DNA from: Vicugna pacos
Lineage: Eukaryota; Chordata; Mammalia; Artiodactyla; Camelidae
Length of the DNA stretch: 64,000 nt
Direction of reading: 5' to 3'
Assembly: GCF_048564905.1 (NCBI RefSeq)
Contig: NC_133003.1
Coordinates: forward strand, 15,663,832-15,727,831
In this document: in pieces, positions 55,143 to 64,000 of the stretch
Layout of the letters: each line of letters starts with the position of its first letter
Position numbering within the stretch: position 1 is the stretch's first letter
Notes under the pieces: model-generated
What the model saw: only the letters and a program-made list of their open reading frames with translations
Database searches by the model: none
What the model was told of the DNA's origin: nothing
Translations under genes and position numbers: made by a program

Positions 55143-56044
55143 ATCTGCTGATATTTCTAGGCATTTTTGTTCTGTGTATTTTGCTGTTGTGTTTCTCATT
55201 GCACGGAGGTCTGTGGCTGTTTTATCTTCCTCCAGGATTGTATCTTTTATGATCGAAAATCTAATTGTTTTCTTCTTGTAATGGTTCAGGTCTTGAACTG
55301 AGCTTTACATGGAAATACCACCTTTCTTCATTTTTAATTGTTTGCATTTTCCTGATAGATCTTTGTCTCTAAAAAGAGATATGTATGTCTTATAAACTGC
55401 ATATAGATGAACTGTTGTTTTTTTTTTAACCTGAGAGTCTTTTTTTAAAGGGCAAATTCAGCCCCTTTATTATTATTAGCTTAAGTAATAATGTTTATTT
55501 TTAGTTCTCTTCCATGTTTTCTTTTCATTTTAACTGTTGGTCCTGATTTATCTGTTTTTGCCCTAGTTGTCACATGGCCGAGATTTTTGTTTTTTCCTCT
55601 AAACTAACTCCCTTCAGCATCGTTAGTTTATACCTGTTCCTGTGCTTCCTGTCCTGCTGGGGGTTCTTTCTCGTTATTATTACAATATTTAAACCTATGT
55701 TTTCTTTTTATATGAAATTAAATAGTGGCCATTCTGAGCCCACCAGGCATTTTACCAGCTTGGACCCGTCTCATGGTGAAGGAAATTTTACAGTGTTTTA
55801 CTTGTTATTTCTTTACTCCTTCCACTTCTAATTTTGCTGAGACCATCCATAGTTAGAAATTCTAAACCCTCAGCTTTCTCCTGAAAGTATTTACCTTCAA
55901 TTTCAAAAATCCAACACTTACTTGCACTTCTTTGTTATCATCTTCCATTTAGATATTTTTTAAACATCGGTCATTTAATTAATTTCTATTTCTTTTTTGC
56001 CTTTGTCTAAAAGTTTTCTATCAGTTTAGTCTTAACCTGAATTT
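55143..56044. other. AT-rich sequence, perhaps decayed L1
   Basis: Phrases near 55360-55480 ('ctgcatatagatgaactgttg', 'ggcaaattcagcccc') faintly resemble old L1 sequence in reverse. I cannot support a boundary or a gene. Confidence 0.35.
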
Positions 56045-56560
56045 GCCAGAAAGCAAACCCTGAGACCAAGGAATTGATCCAGGGGCAGGGGGTGAGGAAC
56101 AGGGTAGGTGACAGGAGGGCAAAGCAGGAAAGGATGGAAGAGCTGATTCAAAGGTGCGCCATTGCTCGGTGATGACGGCAGGTTGCTCTGTCCTGGGAGA
56201 CGGCCTGGAAAGCTGTGTGAATATGTCTCAGCGCTGTCTGTCCAAGGGGAGAAAGAGGGAAGGTTGTGTCCCCCAGCTCAGGCAGGACCTGCTCCTCCTC
56301 CTCCTCCCTCCCCAACCAAGACTTGAGTTACAGGACGTGGACTCTCTTGCATTTCCAAGTTGCACATGCATGAGAGGTCAGAAGGTTCCTGCAGTGGCTC
56401 CTGCCTGGGCCTTCCCAGAGAAGCCCAAGGGCATGAAGTAGGAAGGCTAGGGCACCCACCTGAGGCCAGATACCATTAGGTTGCGCCTGCAGGAAGCTGG
56501 TCAGGTCCTGTGTAGGACGGGGCACCATTGCCGAGGTTCGAATAACAGGCAGGTGAGGCC
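56045..56560 (+). repeat. Possible old interspersed repeat, family not assigned
   Basis: 'gccagaaagcaaaccctgagaccaaggaattgatcc', then purine-rich 'ggtgacaggagggcaaagcagg', shares its layout with the blocks at 15215 and 37695. Family unknown to me. Confidence 0.35.
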
Positions 56561-57978
56561 AGGAAGATCTGAAGCAGTGCATAGAGGGTTTTCAGTGGAA
56601 GTGTAGTACCTGCAAATCATCCCATGATCGTGTCATCCCAAAAGACGCAGATTAAAGAATTACCTCACCCTAGCCCAGCCCTTCCTAGTCCTCAGACCTC
56701 CTCCCTTAGAAGTAGTTTATTTTTGCCTCTATGAAGTTTTCTCCTGATACTGACCCACAGATGTCTAAAGACTTTAATATCACTGATGTTTTATTTATCA
56801 CTTTTAGACCTTATGTCTTGATTTCCTGTTAAAATGAGTCAAAGTTTTGTTGTAATACCACCAAAACCTACTTCCCTGCTCTCATTCTCCCAAAGATTTC
56901 TACAAAATAGATTTCATTCAGTAACAATCAATGTTTATGGGATTGCAGCTGTATAAATAACGTGCATTGCAGTTGCAAGAAGTTTATGTTTTTTTCCTGT
57001 ACAGTTTTTTTGTTTTGTTTTCCTAAAATTAATGGACACCTAGTTTTATTCATTCACCTGGTGTTTAAGTACGTGTTATTTTTTTCCACCTGTGGCACCT
57101 GGTCTACCGTGTGCTTACTGGTGTTTTCTTCTGGAGTGCTCCTTCATCTCAGGTAGCTTTTAAGTAAACAGTTCCCTTTAGTCCCTTCGGATCTCTCTTT
57201 TGGAGCCTTTGTTCTTCTCCTGTCTGGGTGGGGCTGGCTGCCTGGACCTGTTCCAGAATCCTCAGCCGGAGACTTCCCTTTGCACTCTCCTTGGTTGGGG
57301 ACCATTCCTCCAGGTCCTCCTCTTTCTTGGTTTACTCCCCTAATTTGCCGGAGCCCATCCATCAGTAATTTCCTGGGAAAGGATGCCCTGTAGGTTCTGT
57401 TTTTTAAGCCCAGGTCTGCATATCTCCTTCACACTTGAATAACACTTTGGTTGGCAACAGAATTCTAGGTTGCGTATTATTTTCCTCAGAATTCTGAAGA
57501 CAGTTCTCCTCTGTCTAGCATCCAGTATTGCTCCTAAGAAGACCCATGCCGTTCTGACTTTCAGTCTCTCTGGAAGCGTTCAGGGGCTCTGGCTTAACCT
57601 ATGATGTTCTGAAATTTCATGGTTTCATGTTGGGTAGGAGGCGTTCTCCATAATTGTACTGAGCCTTCACTGGGCCCTTTCAATAAGAAAATTCATGTCT
57701 TTCATGTCTGGGAAATTTCACTGAAGTATTCTTTCAACATTTTATTCTCAACCATTTTCTCTTTTTCTGGAACTCACCATTTTATGCTGAATATCTTAAA
57801 TTTATCCTTTAGGTCTCATCTTTTTTTTTCTATTTTTTAAATCATTTCTTCACAATATTCTATTTGTACTTTATAGATACAATATTATATTTTAATCCTT
57901 ATCAAGTTTTTACAATAAACACTTAAAATGCACTCTGTAAATATTTGTTAAGTGAATGAATCTCCCTGGAGGTAATAT
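56561..57978. other. Single-copy and AT-rich sequence; old repeat-like text at 57405-57840
   Basis: 57405-57840 ('tggcaacagaattctaggttg', 'cagggctctggcttaacc', 'gggccctttcaataagaaaattcatgtc', 'cattttctctttttctggaactcaccattttatgctgaat') recalls a common old mammalian repeat that I cannot name. 57915-57965 looks like an L2 tail scrap. No gene is recognised. Confidence 0.4.
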
Positions 57979-57987
57979 AATTATTTT

Positions 57988-58307
57988 TAAACATATTTTT
58001 ATTGAGTTATAGTCATTTTACAACTTTGTGTCAAATTCCAGTGTAGAGCACAATTTTTCAGTTATACATGAACATACATATATTCATTGTCACTTTTTTT
58101 CACTGTGAGCTACCACAAGATCTTGTATATATTTCCCTGTGCTGTACAGCATAATCTTGTTTATCTATTCTGCATATGCCTGTCAGTATCTACAAATTTT
58201 GAAATCCCAGTCTGTCCCTTCCCACCTCCTGCCCCCTTGGCAACCACAAGTTTGTATTCTATGTCTATGAATCTGTTTCTGTTTTGTATTTATGTTCTTT
58301 TTTTGTA
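57988..58307 (-). mobile_element. LINE-1 3' UTR-only insert (second lineage) with target-site duplication
   Basis: Reverse 3' UTR: 'attgagttatagtcattttacaac', 'gtcaaattccagtgtagagcac', 'cttgtatatatttccctgtgctgtacag', 'ggcaaccacaagtttgtattctatgtc'. Same lineage as 40805-41834 but only 320 bp, ending within the 3' UTR. Nine-base duplications aattatttt flank it at 57979-57987 and 58308-58316. Confidence 0.88.
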
Positions 58308-58364
58308 AATTATTTTGGAGTTTAATTTTGTTCCTGGTACTACCTTTGAGATCCAGATTCCTTT

Positions 58365-58523
58365 ATTTTTTTTTTTTAATTGAAGCATAGTTGATGTATA
58401 GTGTTGTGTTAGTTTCTGGTGTATAGCAGAGTGATTCATTTATACATATAGATATTCTTTTTCATTATAGGTTATTATAAGATATCGAGTATAGTTCCCT
58501 GTGCTGTACAGTAGGACCTTGTA
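58365..58523 (-). mobile_element. LINE-1 3' terminus insert (first lineage) with target-site duplication
   Basis: Only about 159 bp: a T-run, 'aattgaagcatagttgatg', 'gtgttagtttctggtgtatagcag', 'cattataggttattataagat', 'gttccctgtgctgtacagtagg'. It belongs to the lineage of 13066-14686. Perfect 11-bp duplications cagattccttt lie at 58354-58364 and 58524-58534. Only about 57 bp separates it from the L1 insert on its left. Confidence 0.9.
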
Positions 58524-58534
58524 CAGATTCCTTT

Positions 58535-61500
58535 TTATTTGTTGACTGTGTTTGGTATCTTTTTTCATGTATGTAGTTGAGTCCGTAGGGATTGAGCTTG
58601 GCTGAAAGCAAGAGAACGCCACCAGTAGTGATTTAATTAAATAGGGTTTCTCTCAAACAAGACAGTCTAAGGCCTTGCACCTTCTTGGTGACGTCATCAA
58701 GCACCCGGGCTCCTTCTAACCGCTTGGTCCAGGATCCTGGGCTTTGTAGGATGGTGGCTTCATCCCCTGGCATCATATCCACATTCTGGATAGACAGAGG
58801 TAGAAAAGAGGAGAGGTTAAAAGGCAAAATGTGACTGCAGTTTTAGTTTTAGAAGAGCTTTCCTAAGAGCCCCATGCAGGGAAATGTGCTTTTATATCTC
58901 GTTTACTGAGAATGCGCCGACCATAGCTCTGGAAGTCTGGGGAGGGGAGTGTGGGCACGTTGCTGCCCAAGCAGAACCAGGGCTCTATTAAGTATGAAAG
59001 AAGGGAGAATGGGTGTTAGCATGGGTGTTTATATTTAGAAGTGAGACACTTAAAGTCTGATTGATCACGGGTGGGACTGTCAGTTGGAGGATTTCCTTGT
59101 GGACGGGTGAGTGAGAGATCTGACGATTCTGACAAAGTGCAAAAATGTCAGCAAGTTGCTGTCTGTTTTTTAGGGTCCTCAAGAATGGCTTTTGTTCACA
59201 GAAAGTATCATTTAGAGATTTGTTTTATTTTGTTTCAGAATTAATATTCAATGTATTAAAGTTGCAGTTTTCAAAATCTCATTCTTTCTTAAATTTTTGC
59301 TTGTGCTTACAAACGTTATTGTGCTCTTTGTCTCCCAGAGCTTAGAAATCACCTCCGTGGAGTCTCTGAATGATGATTGATCCCATTTACAAACACAAGA
59401 CACCTTCAGATATTTTTAAAAATGATACCCAAAATTAGTACATTCGATTTTCTTTTTAAATACTTCATTTTGATTAATTAACAAACAAAACTTTCCTGAG
59501 AGTATAAATAACTTGTATGTTTAAAATATTAAATTCATAATTGTGTCGAATCTAAAGTTATCTTAAATATTCTAATGCAAACTAAACTCACAAATTTAAA
59601 ACAAATGTTTAATACACATTTTAAATTTGAGTTCAAGACTTTCATTTATAATTAGCCAGATTCTCATATTATACATACTAGAAATACCAACTATAAAATG
59701 ATTGATTCCCTCCTAGCAAAAAAAAATCAGTAGAATGACTTTTATTCTCTTTAGCCTTTTTATCCTTAATTCTAAATCTTACTGTGGTTTAAAGATGCCT
59801 ATCCATGAAAGAGGTCAAATTCTGCCCCAGGTAAGAAAGGTTATTTGCTGTTAGAGATTCTTGCCAGGACATGGTGGGTGGAGCTGCAGAAACCCAGAAC
59901 AACCCCTCTCTCCACCTGTCATAGCGAGCCCCTCTCCAGTGGGTTGAACTACATAAAATCATCATAGTGTCAAAGATGTTTGGATATTAGTTCAACTTAA
60001 TGAAAACATTTATACCATGGGCTTCAAATCACAAAGCACCAGCATCCTCATAGCTCCTATACCTAATTCTCCAGGCGCCCATGGTCCTCACGTAGATCTA
60101 AAGTGACATTTGAGTGATCTTGAGCTATCTTCATGAAGTCATTGTCAGGAGATCGTTGGGCTTTCATTTGTCCCCCCACCAAAGGTCAAACAGTACCTTC
60201 CAACTTTGGTGCATGCACATTTCTGAATTCTTTATTGGCACAATCAGTGAGTCAATCATACCAACACGATAGCAGAGTGAGTAACGGGATCCAGCGGCCA
60301 ACCTGTTCTGTCCCGCTTCCCTTCACATCGCGTGTGGGGCTGTTTGTCTTCTCCAGGGGTTATTGCTTCAGTCTCCCCTGGCTGCCCACGCTTGACCGTC
60401 AGCCTCGTGAGGAGGATGGGAAGAGGAAGGCTGTAGGAGAGGTCCCCCTGCTCAGCATGCAGGCTTTCCCTTAATTCCCCGCGGTTAAGCTTCAGGTGTT
60501 AACGCCGACCTTCGACTGTGTCTGGTGTCCTCTGCGTTCTGAGTCTTTCCAGGTCGATCGGCCCAGGAGGAGGCAGCTTCCATCTGGCTTGGCGGTTCCC
60601 CGGCACTGGGGTGGAGGAGGGCACCGCTCACGTGCAGACATCTTTATCCGGTCCCCCTGGTTCCAGCTTCCAGGGCTGCACGGCCCACTGCTGTCCTTGG
60701 TGCTTAGGGTCCAGGTTCTGTCATGAGTTGGCTCTACCAGGCTCCACCTATGTTTTGGTTTCCAGACATGCGTTCACCTGCTGTCAGTTCCTCTCCTGTG
60801 TCTCTGACCTTGTGGGGTTTTTTTCCTTTTTAAAAATCATTTTGGTGGGGTCGCAGGAGAGAGAAATAGTGAACGTGTGGTCAGCTTAAACTGGATGTCC
60901 ATCCATTTCGATTTTACTCTGTGCATTCAAAGAGTTCTTGTCCGGTTATTTGTAATCCTCTCTTCAGATCTGTGATCTCATCTGATTTTTCATTTGGTTC
61001 AGTTCTTCCACCATGAGTTCTTTTTTGGATGCGATACCTGGGCAGTATACTTTCTGAGTCCTTGAATGTTTCAAAATATGTTTCTTTTGCCTTGACCTAG
61101 TAATGCTGCCCGGCATGTGTATCCAGCTTTCATATCACACTGTCCTTTTCTCTCCGTGGGATTCCTCTGGGACAGTGCTAGAGATGGGAAGTCTGCTGCC
61201 AACTTGATTCCCTTCCTTTTGTAAGGGAGCTTACAAGACTCGTCTGTGTCCTGAGAATGGATGAAGCCAGGTGTCCAGGGCTTGATGCTGTTGTGGTTTA
61301 TACTGACTGGTTTTGATATTAATTTTTGTTAACTTTGCTTTTTATCCAGTAAGTCCTTAAAATCTGAGATTTGAGTCAGCTCAGAGAAGCTTTCTTCCGC
61401 TATTCCTCTAATTATTATTACTCTTCCTCCACACCCTTTCACGCCTCCTAGTATTTGCATGTTAGATTTCCTACATTTACCTGCCTGGCGTCTTAACATT

Positions 61501-61602
61501 TTTCGTTTGTCCCTCCGTTTCCTTTGTATGATTGCTTAGTGTGGCAGGATGTTTCTTCCTTTTGATCTTCAGAACCAGTTAGTCAGTTTTTGGGAGTGAT
61601 GA
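58535..61602. other. About 3 kb with no gene recognised
   Basis: 59390-59720 is strongly AT-rich and free of repeats I know. 60200-60730 is GC-richer, with overlapping open frames (60133-60889, plus) and no domain. 60900-61600 resembles very old L1-like text ('tctgattttcatttggttcagttcttcc') but I cannot assign it. Confidence 0.4.
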
Positions 61603-61979
61603 TGTATTTTGGGTTGCCATAACAAAATACCACAGACCAGGTGGTTTATACAACAGACATTAATTTTTCCCTTCTGGTGGTTAAAAGGCCAAGACGAGGG
61701 TGCCGGTAGAGTTGACTTCTGGTAAGACCTCTTTCCTCAGCTTGCAGACCTTCTTACTGTGTCTCCACATGGTCACTTCTCTGTGTGCACACAGAAAGAG
61801 CTCTCTGATGTCTCTTCCTCTTTTTATAAGAACACCAGTCCTATAAGATTAGAGCCCCACCCTTATGACCCCATTTAGTGTTAATCACCTCCTTAAAAGC
61901 CCCGTCTCCAAGTATTGTCCCATTGAGGGTTAGAGCTTCAGCAGATGAATTAGGAAGGCACACAGTTCGGTCCATGACA
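61603..61979 (-). mobile_element. MLT1-type solo LTR (ERVL-MaLR) with perfect 5-bp duplication
   Basis: 377 bp reverse LTR: tgtattttgggttgccataa, 'caaaataccacagaccaggtggtttatacaacag', 'cctcagcttgcagacc', 'ctgtgtctccacatggtc', 'tcttcctctttttataagaacaccagtcctataagattagagccccacccttatgacc', 'ccttaaaagccccgtctccaag', 'cagttcggtccatgaca'. gatga precedes it (61598-61602) and follows it (61980-61984). Solo LTR, no internal region, early eutherian in age. Confidence 0.93.
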
Positions 61980-64000
61980 GATGATTATCATTGAGTTTCT
62001 TTATTAAAGTTTTCAATTCAGAAACCATTTCTTTTAGTTTTAGGCCTTGGCATTCTGCAATTTTATCTCTTTGAGAATGCTCACCACTCCTTAAGGTGAA
62101 ATTGTTTTCTCCTGGCTCTTTAGTTATTTGACTCCAGGGGAACCACAAGTTGGGGTGGACACTTGGTGCCGCTGCTCGTGTTCAGGAGTCCTCTGTGCTT
62201 AGGCATTATTTGTTTGCCACTCTTGCACGTGAGTCTTGTAAGCAGGCATCCGAAGGTCAGGTTAAAGACCAGTAGGAGATGGGAAACCACACAGTTACTC
62301 CGGTGGCTCAGCAGGAAGTGAGCTGGCAGAATGGGAGCCTTTTGTTGCTGTGCAGAGAAGCATCTCTGCTCCCTGATGTCTGCCCGCACCAGCAGGTGGG
62401 AAAATGTCATCTCCCATCTCAAAGCCTAGGGAAAATTCATCTCATTGGCACAGCCCCCTCCAGATCTGCCAGGATGCCCAGGATTAAGGGGCGTAGGCTC
62501 TGGGTGGAGATGGGACACATTTTGGACATTCTGGGCAGGAGACGGGTGAGGATTCAAGTCTAGTGCCCCCCCCCGCTCGTCTCCCTCCTTCAGGGACAGT
62601 TGCCCACAATTGGGGTCCATGATTAGGGCTCCATTCCCTGGCTCCCCCTGCACCCTCTCTTCTCCTCACACACACAGCAGCTCTACCTTTGATTCCACAA
62701 CAGACCGTGAAGAGCTTTTAAAACACATCCCTAATCATTAGCAAACACAAATTATTTTCTCCTTTCTACAGGAGAGGGAAAGTTCTACCTTCAAACACTC
62801 CCCTGAGGTGGAAAGAAATCGATCCCTTGATGACTGCTAGCATAGACTGCTTTGAATCTTTCTGATACAGATACTCATTTTTTGAAAGAATGAATAAATA
62901 GAAACATTTGAGTTTCCGTGTAAACAGAGGTTAAACACACACCCGGTTGCAACTCTTTTACCTCTAACTTAGCCTTGCATGCCCTCCTGAATGGCCCCGT
63001 GACGGAGAGGCCGCAGCCCCGGAGAAGCAACCACATGGCTGCAAGGGTCCTTGACCCCCGTAGTCAAACCTCAGTGAAATGGCACAGTGGGGCTGGCTTC
63101 TCCGGATGCACAAGGCGAACCACGCACTGCTGTGTGTGTGAGACGTGTCTGTGCCTTTAACTTGTGCTCTGTGTCTGTGTGTATTTTCCTAACGAAACCT
63201 GGAAGTCCTTTAAAAGCAGATGCACTGTTGATACTGGGCAGTATCCCCACCAAGCCCCACCGTGGTGCTTGGCACAATTTCATATTCAGTCAGTATTTTC
63301 TGAAATGAGTGAGTGAAACAACAGAAAGGGAAGAAAAGCAATATGATATGATATAGATGAAAAGTAAGGACACTGCTGCTTATGGCCACATTTTATCGTC
63401 CTAATGATTTGGGGAACTGACACAGTCGTTATCAGGAAAGTCACCGTCTTTCTAACCCAGATCTTCAGGGTGCTACTCCGCGAGGTAGTGGTCAGTGCTG
63501 AACATAAGTGTGATGGCTTTCTCCAGATTGCTCTTAGTCACATGGTTTTGAAATCTTCAACATGCACACTGTTGTTCAAATGTGACCAAATAAACCAGCA
63601 AGAAAAGCCATGCATTTGTGTATGCAGACCGCTGTATAAGGAGGCACCAGTAAATGCAGCCAACAAAAATGTTTGCATTTCTCAGATTGAGATTCTGATT
63701 GGAAAACACACGTGCTCAGGCTACTGGGATATGGTCCCATGCTGCACAGCTGCTAAAGCCAGACTGGTGTCCCCACTTCTCTATATTCTGCTTGGAAAGA
63801 TGGAGACCCCTCAAGAGCTACTGGGCAGAAAGTGGGGGACCAGTGAAGGTAGTGCAGCCTGGGCTTTGCAATCCCCACACGAAATGCTGTGGACCACAGC
63901 AGGACTGGGACAGGAAGGGGTGGTCATGTTTCATGTCCACTATCTCTTCTTAGTCCTGGCAATATTCCAGAATCACCTCTGAAAACATACCAGTGCCCAG
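61980..64000. other. Single-copy sequence to the window end, no gene recognised
   Basis: A C-run lies at 62566-62574. The longest open frame of the whole window (63404-63982, plus, 192 codons) lies here without a recognisable domain, and a second frame overlaps it. 63340-63355 holds short ATATG repeats. I see no known repeat or RNA gene. Confidence 0.4.

Noticed and set aside
61603-61979. Apparent DNA-transposon or SINE ending in a 'gccataacaaaatacc' motif
   Set aside because: The order of blocks is that of a reversed MLT1 LTR, and the 5-bp duplication fits ERVL-MaLR.
1-64000. CRISPR arrays, operons, prophage or bacterial mobile systems
   Set aside because: No regularly spaced repeats, no dense coding and no Shine-Dalgarno-led genes. 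Repeat content is entirely mammalian.

Overview
This 64 kb window is nuclear DNA from a mammal, almost certainly a camelid (camel, alpaca or relatives). The evidence is its repeats. Two tRNA-derived SINEs (26502-26691 and 39963-40099) have the A box, B box and A-rich tail of the camelid Vic-1 type. Several LINE-1 copies carry artiodactyl-type 3' ends. The remaining repeats (MIR, L2, MER5A, MLT1, L1M) are the usual old mammalian background. I cannot separate Camelus from Vicugna or Lama, and cannot place the window on a chromosome.

I recognise no host protein-coding exon, RNA gene, CRISPR array or operon. The open reading frames are short, overlap on both strands and have no recognisable domains, apart from pieces of LINE-1 ORF1 and ORF2. 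The window reads as intergenic or deep intronic sequence.

Layout. 1-13 kb: mostly single-copy sequence with scattered MIR and L2, one LTR fossil at 3447-3860, and an old L1 at about 7080-8240. 13.05-14.70 kb: a clean 5'-truncated minus-strand L1 with a 13-bp target-site duplication. 15-26 kb: single-copy sequence with L2, an MLT1-type LTR and a CpG-rich patch near 21.7-22.5 kb. 26.5-27.5 kb: a Vic-1 SINE abutting an old L1 3' end. 27.5-33.9 kb: repeat-poor, with a CpG-dense alternating purine-pyrimidine tract near 32.3 kb. 33.9-37.4 kb: nested L2, MLT1 and DNA-transposon fossils. 40-43.2 kb: a second Vic-1 SINE, a minus-strand L1, and an MLT1 LTR split by another L1. 44.6-45.2 kb: a CpG-rich patch outside any recognised repeat. 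46.4 kb: a perfect 17-bp hairpin. 46.7-53.2 kb: L2 and MIR remnants in single-copy DNA. 53.2-55.2 kb: a mosaic of five L1 pieces in alternating orientation. 57.9-58.6 kb: two very short L1 3' ends, each with its own duplication. 61.6-62.0 kb: an MLT1 LTR with a perfect 5-bp duplication.

The window therefore records successive retrotransposition. I found no new biological system. The observations most worth checking are the CpG-rich patches, the perfect hairpin, the L1 mosaic and the shortened L1 3' end at 42.2 kb. Boundaries of old repeats are accurate to a few tens of bases. Family names come from recognition of consensus sequence, not from a database search.
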